Source of the DNA: Botryosphaeria dothidea
Lineage: Eukaryota > Ascomycota > Dothideomycetes > Botryosphaeriales > Botryosphaeriaceae
Direction of reading: 5' to 3'
Length of the DNA stretch: 64,000 nt
Assembly: GCA_011503125.2 (NCBI GenBank)
Contig: WWBZ02000010.1
Span: forward strand, 124,001 to 188,000
The stretch's first letter is position 1, and each line of letters opens with the position of its first letter. A program made the position numbers and the translations under genes. The notes beneath the pieces were generated by a model, which saw nothing but the letters and a program-made list of their open reading frames with translations, was not told the DNA's origin and did no database searches. This document shows, piece by piece, positions 32,939 to 43,239 of the stretch.

Positions 32939-33412
32939 ATGCTCAGCTATACTATTGCAGCCTTTCCCCTACTCATTCTTCAAATTGTCCATGGTCAGTG
33001 GGACGGTAGCGAGGTTGACTTAAGCAGAGACGGTGGCGAGGTTGATTTCTACAATGGTCGGGGCTGCTCGGGGTCCAAGATTAAGCATATTACCCTAGGC
33101 ACTGATCAGAAATGTCATAACATGGCATCCGACTGGCGGTCTTATCTTTGGCGCCGTCAAAATGGTGGTTTCCTTCGTAAGCAAAAGAAACCTAAGTAAT
33201 TTTCAACGCGCTTACATTGAAAAGTCTATATTTGGCAAAAGTCACCCTTTCCGTCGGAGCCATTATGCCCAAAAATGTCGGGGAAAACTTACAAGCCTGG
33301 AATTCAGAATGAATGTATCAACATTGATTCTAATTTCCAGGGTGGCCAATATGCTGCTCTTCAGTACGTTTCTCTATATCTACAGCTGGCGTCTACTGAT
33401 AATCGACATTAA
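32939..33412 (+). CDS. Small secreted cysteine-containing protein 1 (effector-like)
   Basis: Two exons, 32939-33176 and 33225-33412 (intron 33177-33224: GTAAGC donor, CTTAC-type branch, AAG acceptor, phase 1), give 141 residues. The start follows an A-rich stretch (CAAAAAAAATG), and a TATA-like sequence lies about 75 bp upstream. Residues 1-19 (MLSYTIAAFPLLILQIVHG) form a typical signal peptide. The mature chain has four Cys (43, 59, 94, 110), enough for two disulfides, and a short internal duplication (DGSEVDL at 22, DGGEVDF at 31). I know no domain. Size, secretion signal, cysteines and a position between transposons fit a candidate secreted effector, but function is inferred only. Without splicing the frame would end after 86 residues. 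Confidence 0.65.
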
Positions 33413-33689
33413 ATAGCTAGTGTCGGAGTGCGATCTCATCGCTAAGTCAAACTATGGTCGGTTTAGGAAGAGGGATGGGCATGGCCGTAATAGTCTAGGC
33501 TAGCAGCAAATATACGCTACAAATAGATAGCAGTTCACGAGGGGCGAACCCTAGGACACCCAGGGTCTTTATCTATAAAGGTAGAACGCCTGCATATGAA
33601 GAGGTGCTGCAAGAACCAAGATCCTATTACGAGCGTCCAAAAGTGTTGTTTCGATTGAACCCATAAGGCATTGCGCCAACCAATTGACA

Positions 33690-33775
33690 AAGGATACAGC
33701 AATTACCAGCCTGGTGGCTGATCATGCTTCAACAAATCTATATACAGAGACATATCCGTAACAGATCCCATGCGG
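33690..33775 (+). repeat. Dispersed ~85-bp repeat, paired with 38995-39082
   Basis: Contains CAGCCTGGTGGCTGATC and ends ATCCGTAACA. The same block occurs inside the LTR-like repeat at 38821-39270, suggesting this is another fragment of that family. It abuts the 3' limit of the NLR pseudogene. Confidence 0.55.
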
Positions 33776-35010
33776 TCAGTAAAGCTGCACAACTACTAGT
33801 TCCGTGCGGAAATACCGAAAAAAAGGCTCTTAGCTGTTCAACCAAGATAACAACTTCCGACATTAGACCAAGTAGGCTCAAGGCCTCAAACCAGTATAAA
33901 ACGTGCTTCCCAACGAACCTATGAACCATTCGAAGCTATCAAGCTCCACCTCGCAGCCTTGTAGATGGTTTACCCGGTAACTGCATGCGTATTGCGGGTG
34001 ATAATGGATAGCCTCGTCAACTTTTCCGCCTAATAACCTGAGTCGTCAGGGCTCTAGGGTGTGAAAAGCCGCAGATATCTTTTATGGAGGTGCTCAGCTA
34101 TAACGCGGAGGCAGCTGGTGAACAACTTCTTATGCCGAAATCATTGGTCGATCCAGAATGCCGGATCGCAGCAGCGCTGCCGATCGAGAAGAAGATCGCG
34201 CAAGAAGGTGTGAAGGAGCTGCACCGCAGCAGTATGGTCTTCAGGCATTTCGATGATTGCCTGCAGATTGGGGAGAATTGCTTTGGCTCGCTCTTCTCGT
34301 AGCGCTAGTAACCTAGCCAAAGACAAGGGATCCATCATGTTAGGATCAGCCGGCCGCAAATGGATCTGAACTGTCCTGGTATGCTCTTTGCGCTCTTCCA
34401 TATCGCTGCTCCCAACGATTGCATGTCTAATAAACTGGATGTTGATATTGTCCAACTCTCTACTGGATGAGTTGGAAGTAGGCTTCCTGAAAGGAATGGG
34501 GTCAAGCGGTCTACGGGAGGTTGAGGCTTGGAGCTTCGCAGAAAACGGTAGACGCTTGTAGCATGAATGAAAAGTTTATCTACGCTCTTGGTTAATATCT
34601 AATTGTCGTCCTGCTTGGACCATCCGGCCAGAATGCTGTGCTTGCTAGAGAGGGTACCGCGCTCGCTATCTGAGAAGCGATGGTAGTGGAAACTTTTTGA
34701 GCGTTGGATAGATCTGCTTGGCCTCGCGAGAAGAAATTTGCTCCCAGGCTTTTCTTACCAGCGGACGTCCTCGCAACCGTATGGGCGACCGTTGATTTTC
34801 CGGTACCAGTCATCCCCCTAACTAAAATATACCAGGAGCAGAAGGCTCTGTACTTCACCGCTCAATCCTATGGAGCAGATCAACTCGAGTATGCTGCAGA
34901 CAGGTGGGCTTCTGCTCCCAGAGCGACAAGTCGAACCTAGTGCCCTCGGTAAATGCAAGCTTCTCGATCAGTTGGTTCTACTTAGTCGCTTTCTTATTTG
35001 CGCTAGAAAC
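33735..35010 (-). pseudogene. NACHT-domain NLR (STAND NTPase) pseudogene
   Basis: Minus-strand fragments in several frames follow the order of fungal NLR proteins. First comes a linker before the NTPase (LAFTEGTRFDLS, CLQHTRVDLLHRIER, 34870-34985). The P-loop GMTGTGKST (about 34790-34816) is followed by LGANFFSRGQADLSNAQK. A large gap follows: no Walker B or rest of NACHT. Next are the winged-helix-type block AVQLLHTFLRDLLLD and CCDPAFWID (34145-34220), YACSYRVNHLQGCEVEL near 33940-33990, and KHVLYWFEALSLLGLMSE (33840-33910). No WD40 or ankyrin repeats follow. Stops (TGA/TAG for Trp) and frame changes are numerous. Such proteins mediate heterokaryon incompatibility or immune-like responses (family knowledge); this copy is dead. 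Confidence 0.8.
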
Positions 35011-36063
35011 CATTAGCTCCGGTCATCCGCGAAACGGACCTACTACTCACGTTTGGTCCACATTGAAAGCGGAAGAAATTTTTGTCTTCTATCTTTCGAG
35101 AGCATCTACGACTTTACCGACTTCCCTACCTCGAAAGGGCCAAGTAAGTGCGCGTAGCCTGACATTCTTCATCGTATTGTGCCCATGCCCCGGATTGAGT
35201 TTGATCGGTCAGCCTGAAACACCGCGACTTACACTCACGGATGCATGGTTAAAGCTTCCTAATCGTGTCAATGGAGCTTGCCGAGCCCCGCTCAACCGAC
35301 TGCTATAAGATTTCGAAGCATCCCAAAGATATTAGACTTCGTTAGATAGCCTTACAATGTCTTCTTTCGCTCCTTTGACGTCCAAGACGTACTGTTCACA
35401 CAAAGACAATACTCTATCGGACAACTGAACGACGGAGACGGCGCTGGCATCAACCTACCTGGCACATATAGCAGCAAAAATTGATGGAGTCTGGGAAGGA
35501 GAAGACCAGATTTCTAAAACGATACTTTGCCAACGAAGAAGTTAAAAAGAAAAGGCAAAGATGGAAAGGTAAGAAAGTGAATAGGCAATGCTGAGTCATA
35601 GCAGGCTTCAGCTGCGGAAATCAGGTGGGGCAGCTGCGGACGAGGATCCGGTGCACAGTCCGTGCGTATAACAGCGCAATGGCGACCAGGGTCGGATCGG
35701 GTTCGACTTGCACGTGCAGTAGGACCGGCGCTCTTTATATAACTCTTAGCAAGCTGATATCAGCTCTTATGCTATTTTTACGACCGTTACTTTGGACTAA
35801 TTACACCTTCGACAGGAGACGTAGAAACTCGATAAAGTAATGATGGAAATTGAGATCAGCTGTAACCTGATCTGCAACACTGACGTATTAATTTCTGATG
35901 CACTCGTTGATGCGTTGTGGTAACAATGCTGTTTTTGATATCTGTCATTAGTCTGATGAATTGTTAACTACTTCTATTTAGTTGCAGATAGTCTCTAGTT
36001 ACTCAAGAATTCAGTCATTTATTCAGTCATTATAATTGATTCACCCATTTCATTTCATCAATG
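35011..36063. other. Unassigned; possible NLR N-terminal remnant, then AT-rich DNA
   Basis: 35011-35160 on the minus strand may hold a helical N-terminal piece of the NLR (GKVVDALER). From 35300 to 36063 I see no gene, repeat or motif. Confidence 0.3.
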
Positions 36064-37245
36064 ATGATGATTTATACACCCGTCGGTCTTAGTAGACCAT
36101 AGGGACAACGAGCGGTATTCTACGCTAAGCTACATTGGGATCCCGGTTCATTCAAAGCCCAGCACACTATATGCAAAGAAACTATTCCTCCTCTTATTCA
36201 ACAATCCGAAAATAGACGAATAAAAGCACTAACAGACAACGCTAAATAAAACGCGAGGATAAAATAAAGGAAATGTAAAAGATAGAGCTATCCTCTATGC
36301 ACCCCTCATATTATCCCCTTCGAGACCACTTCCCGAGTGCTATTAGTCCCTATAGCGGCGTAACGGCTAGTTAGAGAAGGAATTAATTTGCCTTAAGAAG
36401 GATTAAGCTCTTAGTCTTTGGTTACGATTAGTCTTCCCGTAGCCAGGGCAAATACCGCCGTTGCTTTAACTACGCGTATATCTACCCGCCACTTCTCCGG
36501 TAGGCCGTCCACATATCTACCGTCGGGTCTTTTCGTGCCCGACTATCCGCCTAGTATAAACGCGAGATCTCTAAATCTACTGTTAAGGCCGACCTATAGT
36601 TAAGCCCGGTAATCCATCTAGCGTGGACATTCCAGCAGGAAGTGCCTTATAGTTTCCCTCTCGGCTCCGCACCCACACGTAGGTGCATCTACTCGTTTAA
36701 TTTTGTATAATAGCTTATTTAGGCTCGCTTTCGATGTCCTTAACTACGCAATTACCCCTGCTTCTTTGCCGTTTAGCCGGTCGTAGAGTTTCTTAGTGTG
36801 AAAGTACGCCAATGCGCGGTTGAGCTTACGGCTCGACTCGCCGACCTTGGATACTTCGAACGTCTTTCTCCATAGTCCCGAGGTGATTTCCTTGTACCGG
36901 GCTATGGCTAACGACCGTAGTAGTCTGCTTAGAAGAGGCTCCTGGTTGCTCTCTGTAGCTTGCAGTGCTAAGCTATACGCCTTCTCGTTGCCTGCTATCC
37001 CTTCGTGCGCTAGCACCCACCTGAACTCGACGGGCGGCCCTTTGTTGTATCTGATTAGGTTTAATGAGCGGAGGATGCTTCTGGTAATTTCCTGACGCGG
37101 CACCTATCGCGGCCTACGGAGGAGACGAAGGGCAGTCTTACTATCGCTGTAGATGGAGTGTTTTACCTTGGCTGCTTGGGGGTATTCAACCACCATCTCG
37201 GTCGACCACGTGCCTTGTATTAGCTCTACTTTAATGCCAGGATGA
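36064..37245 (-). mobile_element. LINE W, 3' part with RNase H
   Basis: The minus strand encodes RNase H (SIYSDSKTALRLL near 37135-37175, RWVLAHEGIAGNEKA near 36990-37035) and a C-terminal zinc motif (CGCGAERETIRHFLLEC near 36640-36690), with TAG stops at expected Trp codons. The 3' end at 36064 is a short (ATC)n tail. The 3' 200 bp (36064-36270) recur at 53640-53866 in the same orientation. RT and endonuclease are missing. Confidence 0.8.
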
Positions 37246-37984
37246 CACGACACTTAGCCGGATTGAACCCAGGAGCACCGGGCTGTATCAGGTTGAGGAA
37301 GTTGAGGATCAGACCCGCCGAAGCGGTCGAACTCGGGATCACAGGTATCCGAGGTCACGTGACCCGCGATCAGTTGGACCCACCCGCTCAGATCGCCAAG
37401 GCTTCCTGAGCGCAAGAAAAAACAACTGTCAACCACATTGGCCCGAAGTCACGTGTTCTCTTTGCTTTTTTATGCACGCGTTCTTTCTTTACTTTTTTCG
37501 CAACACCAAACACCTATCCCCACACGCCTCATTTGCCCCATTTATGTTTATTTCCGTAAATCCGATTACCATACGTATATAGCAGACCTCGATAGCAACA
37601 ATGAGAAAACCAGCGGCGTCTTACTTTCTCGCACCGTTCGACAACCACCTGCAGCGAGAACGAATTCTTGGAATTACGCCTCACAACCACGCGCAATCGC
37701 CCTGCAACACGCGTCAATCCGCTCTACCGGCAATCCGCTATCGCCCAATACCGGATTGCCCGCTATGGCGGTCGCCGACGCCTTGCGACCGGGCGATAAC
37801 CCACTTTTACTGTACGAGCACGCCGCACAGCTTAGGACCCAGGTGTTACGGTTTGAACCCTGAAGGTGCCTTGGATGGATCCTGCGGCGAGACCCTGGGT
37901 CGAGAGGACCCTGAAGCTCAACAAGAAAACCCTGCAACTCGCTACCAGTAAAAGGAACTCTGGAGAGATATATAAGCAGCGCTA
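37246..37984. other. Unassigned region with a 141-codon open frame
   Basis: GC-moderate sequence with one plus-strand open frame (37438-37863), hydrophobic start and no recognisable domain. A tRNA T-arm-like word (reverse complement GGGTTCAATCC) at 37260-37270 hints at another SINE-type remnant but has no second box. No gene is claimed. Confidence 0.3.
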
Positions 37985-38275
37985 TCTTGGAGGACAACTA
38001 GGAAGAGGAACCAGGAGGACCACCGGGAATACTAGGACCCGGATAACTACGAGGATAAGAACTGAAGGGGTAGGGCTAGTGGGCGAATGTAGGGCTGCTA
38101 TAGCAGCCGCTACCGGTAAGATAGAAAAACAGAACTAGTAGGGACGAACAAGCCTAGATAGAAAGGAGGGGTTTTTGCCAGGCGAAAAGGTTTTCCCCCT
38201 CGAGTAAAATAACTATAGATAGCCAGCCCCGCATGGACCCGTAAGGGAGCTATATCGGGAAGAAATGAATTTATC
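37985..38275 (+). mobile_element. LINE Z, short 3' fragment
   Basis: About 290 bp matching the 3' end of the LINE at 59168-61994 (compare 61690-61985): the same repeated GGACTACTAGGA-like stretch, GGGGTTTTT.CCAGGCGAAAAGG, and end ATAACTATAGATAGC...AATTTATCTA. A weaker partial match continues at 38615-38700. It is less RIP-mutated than the 59-62 kb copy. Confidence 0.75.
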
Positions 38276-38820
38276 TAAGGATAGGACCGCGTTCCCCCGA
38301 AACCGGACCGGGGAATCTTTTACAATATTGTATTTATATATCCTCCTTCGAATATGTGAATTTAATAAGCTCGGAATGGATTTTATATATATATTTAGTA
38401 AAATTCTCGGCAATCTCCGAGTCCTTGCTATGAGTCGCTAAGCTTCGATCGACTAGAATAGACTTAGCTATATAGTATACTATTAATAGTAATAAAATAT
38501 ACCGTTACTGCTATTAGATATTATATAGTTTTAAAGAAAGAAATAACTACGGGGTCTTTAAATCTAGAACCTACGCGTATTAGAGTGTAATACCTCGGAA
38601 TTTTTCCTAAGGTTTTTAGTAGGAAGGACGCCTAAATAGAGAGGAAGGGTTTTTAAAAAGGTTTTCCCCCTTATATAAAATAACCTTTTATAAAATCTTT
38701 TTTAATAAACTTAGTTTAAAAGTAAACTAAAACCCTTATTAATTACCTAGTCCTACATAAGAGTAAAATAATTCTAACATTAATTTTAAAGAAACCCGAC
38801 TAAATTACGCTTATTACTAC
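38276..38820. other. AT-rich RIP-like spacer
   Basis: Very AT-rich, TpA-dense DNA without open frames. It contains a partial LINE Z-like 3' motif (GGGTTTTTAAAAAGGTTTTCCCCC) near 38645-38675; otherwise nothing identifiable. Confidence 0.4.
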
Positions 38821-39270
38821 TGTGAGGCAGCAAAGCCGAAATAATAGTATTGCTTTTAACTAAAAATCTACGAACGAGGAGAAAAAGAAAAAGAGAGAGA
38901 AAGTTAGAAGAAGTAGTAAGTAAATGTTACGACGGACCGTCTGTATTGGGTTTTAGTCGGTGTGTAAGACCATTCGGCCAACCTCCCGTCGACTCTCAGT
39001 CGACAAAAGGTTCAGCAATAATCAGCCTGGTGGCTGATCGTGCCCCAACAACTCTATACATAGGTAGATCCGTAACACCTAAGGCTTTAGACTCTGACTG
39101 TGATGGTTCAACCCCAGGGTGAGCGCTGAAGAGTTGGATTCCGTCTACACGAAGGTCAAGCTGGGGAGGAAAGGACACGCGTCCCCAGCGACTCTATATA
39201 AGCGAATACTAGCGCTACACGTGATCGCCGCGGATCCTCCAAGGCACCATCATGGGTACAAACCATAACA
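38821..39270 (+). repeat. LTR-like repeat, copy 3 of the TGTGAGGCAGC family
   Basis: Starts TGTGAGGCAGC at 38821, contains a TATA-like CTATATAAGCG near 39193, and may end at CCATAACA (39270), directly before a SINE-like 3' fragment. It shares the ~85-bp block with 33690-33775. No matching 5-bp duplication was found. Confidence 0.5.
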
Positions 39271-39276
39271 CTGACA

Positions 39277-39385
39277 CTATCCCAAGAAAGTAGCTACGGT
39301 TTTCCCTTCCATTTACCCTTACAGATAGCCATAGCTACATGGACCCTTCGGGAAGCTAAATCAGCTTAATTAAATTTATCTATTA
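39277..39385 (+). repeat. SINE-like element, 3' fragment (copy 2)
   Basis: Matches the last ~110 bp of the SINE-like repeat: CTATCCCAAGAAAGTAGC, then AGATAGCCATAGCTACATGG, CTTCGGGAAGCTAAATCAGC and a short AAATTTATCTAT tail. Least mutated of the three copies in CpA/TpG content. Confidence 0.75.
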
Positions 39386-39538
39386 TAATTAGATTTAACT
39401 TTCTAAAAAAAATTCTAAAAAAATAGACATATAGCACGTGACCTACGTATATATTTTAGTACTATTCATTAGAGAACCAGAGATCTCTTTTTTCTATATC
39501 CTAACTTAGCAAGAGTTCTTCAAGTTATTACAATAAAA

Positions 39539-40021
39539 ATGTTATCAAACCGTCTTCTTATCTTTCCCGTTTTCGTACAGTCTATTTTCGCGACTTCTCT
39601 TAATATTTTTAAGCGCCAAATGTGTCCTGCGGAGGCGTCTTGTACTTGGGACGATGTCGGCTTTGGGCCTCCTTTTGAATTTAATATTGGTATTCCAAGT
39701 CAAACACAACAGCCTCTCGTACTTCATTTTGATCAGAACCAAAACCATGATCCAACGCTTACGGTCCGGAATCCATTCTCCTTCGGCGTTAGACTTTTTA
39801 TTCAGAACACCGACCAAGGGCAACTTGATACCTTTCGAATAACCTGGGCCGGTGGTGTAGAGAGGGAAGTCCAACTCCCTAATTTTCACGCTTGGGAGGA
39901 AGGCGATCAACTCCAAATTACTATGAGGTTCACGGTTCCCCATAGAAAGTCAAAATTTCTTATTCGCGCGTCAAACTCCTGTGTAACATGCTGGCATAAG
40001 ATTTGCCGTTCACACTGCTAG
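39539..40021 (+). CDS. Small secreted cysteine-rich protein 2 (effector-like)
   Basis: Single-exon frame of 160 residues starting in good A-rich context (ATAAAAATG), with a TATA-like sequence about 85 bp upstream. Residues 1-20 form a signal peptide, followed by a dibasic Lys25-Arg26 that could be a Kex2 site. Six Cys: 29 and 35 near the mature N-terminus and 148, 151, 156, 160 clustered at the C-terminus, suggesting three disulfides tying the ends together. The middle is beta-rich in appearance. No named domain. A consensus donor GTAAGT at 40026 with a CCTATAG acceptor at about 40081 follows the TAG stop. Either the transcript has a 3' UTR intron or the stop is a mutated codon. The Copia-1a insertion begins 142 bp downstream. 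Function is inferred only. Confidence 0.72.
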   Translation: MLSNRLLIFPVFVQSIFATSLNIFKRQMCPAEASCTWDDVGFGPPFEFNIGIPSQTQQPLVLHFDQNQNHDPTLTVRNPFSFGVRLFIQNTDQGQLDTFRITWAGGVEREVQLPNFHAWEEGDQLQITMRFTVPHRKSKFLIRASNSCVTCWHKICRSHC

Positions 40022-40162
40022 AAAGTAAGTTTCTAAGTATTAGAAAATCTATTGAACGCTTATTCTTATAATTTCCTATAGTGAGTAGACAACGGTAATC
40101 AAGTGCATCAGCGCGTCTGGCTGGGCGATTCCGCCGTTCGTCATCCTCATAGGAAAGGTCTA

Positions 40163-40453
40163 TGTAACGGTTCAGGCATCAATACTGATCAGATATACCC
40201 AAACTGATCTGTGCTGAGCGATGATACCTAACTACTACCCAACGTGCTCTAAGCACGATATTTCTACCCGATTACTGCCCAATATCTGCCCAATTACTAC
40301 CTTAACTCTACCCAATTTATACCCAACAGTTATGTATTTAAGCCACCGTAGTTACTACCTTCAGAAATCAGAGTCTTCTACATCTTCGTTTTCTCTCCCT
40401 AGGCACGCAAGGATATGCTGCGCATTCAGCAAGTTCCCGAGGGAACTGCAACA
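40163..40453 (+). repeat. Copia-1a 5' LTR
   Basis: 291 bp, TGTAACGGTTCAGG to GGAACTGCAACA. Contains a TATA-like TATGTATTTAAG near 40332. Paired with 53164-53454. Confidence 0.95.
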
Positions 40454-40464
40454 GTTATGAGCCC
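40454..40464 (+). other. Primer-binding site, complementary to the initiator tRNA-Met anticodon arm
   Basis: GTTATGAGCCC immediately follows the LTR. Its reverse complement GGGCTCATAAC is the anticodon stem-loop of initiator tRNA-Met. Internal (half-tRNA) priming from this region is known for Drosophila copia, so the same mode is inferred here. Confidence 0.8.
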
Positions 40465-40619
40465 GGATCACGCACTCTTTTGTGTGCACTCATTCTACAC
40501 TTAGTGTAACCTCTTTTACCTCATCCCACGAGCCTATAGGACTTATTATAGCCTACCGGGGCTGTAATAGGACTGTATTCCTCAGTATTAATCTCACTTC
40601 GACATTCAGCAATGTATAC

Positions 40620-42689
40620 CTCAACAACCAGGGCCATTTTGGCCAAGCCTTCAGACTGGGATAATTGGCTATACCTAGTCAAGTCCCGCGCCGAGTCCCT
40701 AGAAATCTGGGACCTCATCAACCTAGATACTCAACCTAAACTAGTACAACCGGTTAAGCCAACCGCACCTACCTTTTAAGTTAACGATAACGGCAACCTT
40801 ACTACGGATAAGGACGTCTTTGCCGCCTATAACGCTAAGTACCGTAACGATCTTTCTAACTACAATACCTATCGGAAAGCAATCATAGACCTAACTACCT
40901 ATATTTAGGAGTTAATCTTAGTTAACCTTCTTACGTACATTACGGACAAGCCTTCGCACCTATAGGACCTTCTTTAGGTACTTAGGTAACGTCTAGCACC
41001 AACGGACGCTGCCAGAACCCTAGAGCTTAAATAATAATATTAGAACCTTCGGGTTACTCCGAAAACCCAGGAAATCGAGTCTTAGATTTAATAATAGGAA
41101 CGGCTCTATTCTAGAGCTAAGGCTTAGAATCTCGCGGAGGTTCAAGGGTCTAAGCCCGTACGAGACTTTCTCTTGGCTATTAAGCCTATTTTCTCTTATT
41201 TCGCCAACTTTTAGGAGCTATCTATGCTTAACGACAACATAGAACTAGATTTCTATATAATTACGGAGAAATTTCGGCAATATATACGCCTAAATAAGCT
41301 CGTTAATTCTAAGCCAATTAAGGGAAGCCACGTAGCCTTTATAGCTATACTTAGCGGAAGAGATTAGGCAGGGAACTAGCGAAAACTACTACCTTAATGC
41401 CTATGCGGGAGGAAGAAATACTTTATAGACTGCAGGTATTTTAACCTAAAGATTAGGCCTTCTAGCTGGAAGCCTAAAAAGGATGCTTAAGAAAAAGTAG
41501 ACGAATTCCTATAAAATCCGAAAAATAAGGAATAGGTTTAATAAGCGCTTGCTAAATAGGAAGCTTATTAATAACGTTAACGACCTTAAACCTAAGTAAA
41601 GAAGGAGAATTAACCTAAGGATTTAGCTAAGAATTAAGACGTAGGAGTATTTATAGTAACCTATTAAGCCTATTTAGTAGGCACTCTAGCGATTAACTAT
41701 AGCCTATAAAGCTCCTAGATACTCGATTCTAGTACTAATATCTATATTTATAATAACCTTAATTACTTTACTAAAACGCGAAATATAGGTTCTTAGAATA
41801 AGCTCCTTATAGGTAACTAGATTCTTTAGATAGAGTTATTTAGCACCTATAAGTTACGCGTTTAAACCCCTACTAGGACGGGTATTATAACCCTCCTAAA
41901 TACGGCCTATATTCCGACCTTTCTTACTAATCTCGTATCTCTTAAGCTACTCTTAGCTAAGAAGGTATACTAGGATACTCGGCGAATACGCCTAGTACGA
42001 AATAATTAAGACCTTTGCCTTATTACGCCGAATAAGAGCTAATTCTTACTTTAAGATAATACTACGGAGATATCTTAAGCGTATACTAGCACTCGATCTT
42101 AACTAGCTATTAAACGAGTCTCTCCGGCTTAATAGTACTAGATTCTTATCTATACTAGATCTAAGGTAATTAACTAAATCCCTAAGGCTCTCGATAGAGC
42201 TAAACTTATCTCTTAATCGGACCTAGCTCCGGTTACCTAAGAATACGAGACCTATACCCTATTAAAGGCTTATAGAATTATCTCGAAAAGGCCTAATTAG
42301 GAGGAACTAGATACTAAATCTTTCTAGAGAATTATATATAATTTAATAGAAGCTAGGTAGGCCTATAATTAGAATCGCTAGGTAACCTACCTCGCTTACT
42401 ATAGTACTAGCTTTTAGTTTACTTTTACGCACCTAAATAAATTAGATATACCTAGTACTATTAAATTTACTCTAAATCTAATATCTAAGCGATATAAGAG
42501 TATCGTAGTCTTCTTTAGAACTAATAGAGAAAGAACTCTTAGTACTTAATTTTAGAAAGAGCTAAGATCTAGGGGAATTACGCTCGAAATTTTAGCCCCG
42601 CACACGCTAGTATAAAACGGTTATTTAGAATAATTCGGAGGGATTCTTTAAGTTAAGGCTAGAGTAATAAGAATCGGCTCTAAGCTATC
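40620..42689 (+). pseudogene. Copia-1a Gag, protease and integrase N-part
   Basis: Gag reads SDWDNWLYLVKSRAESLEIW from about 40650, with the Gag zinc motif CLCGRKKYFIDCRYF at 41398-41440. The protease active-site region ILDSSTNIYIYNNLN (expected DSG) is near 41718. The integrase core follows (for example YKSIVVFFRTNRERT near 42490) to the Gypsy insertion at 42690. Dozens of TAG/TAA stops appear at Gln/Trp codons, and from about 41.5 kb nearly all CpA/TpG is gone. Confidence 0.85.
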
Positions 42690-43239
42690 TATTACGGTAT
42701 AGCCTTTTTAGGTTAGAGAATTACGAATTAACTCCGACGAAATAGCGAGAAGTCGGAAGTCTTATAGAACTAAGGTTACGAGATTACGGACTCTACTACG
42801 TAAGTTATTACGTACGACCCACCTATGCCCTTAATAAACGGTATACTAACGTGTGCTCTTAAGAAACGGCACGCTTAGCGATGCCCTTAAAAGACGGTAC
42901 TACTAGATTATATATACTCTCTATAGTATATATAGCTTTACTCTCTAGCTAGTATTTAACCCTCCGTAGTTAACTTTAATAATAGAACTTTATAATAGAA
43001 TTTAGACTCTATTAGTAATAAGGCCTTCGTATATAGTACTTAGTCTTTAGTCGTCTACTCGTTTCTTACGTATCTCTTCTTATACCTACTTAAGAAAAAC
43101 CCTTCGATAGGTTTCTACCCTCTTTAGTATTTAGATTCTTAGAGGTAGAGGCCCGCTCGTTATACTTTAACTACTATCCTTGTAAGAAGAGGGACCTTTT
43201 TAGAAACGAGTTTATTAGGTTAAGTATTACCCCGCCTAA

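Noticed and set aside
37258..37275. Possible tRNA gene (GGGTTCAATCC on the minus strand)
   Set aside because: Only a B-box-like word; no A box, acceptor stem or cloverleaf could be drawn.
37438..37863. 141-codon open frame with hydrophobic start
   Set aside because: The N-terminus superficially resembles a signal peptide, but the chain lacks domains and lies between LINE fragments; probably repeat-derived.
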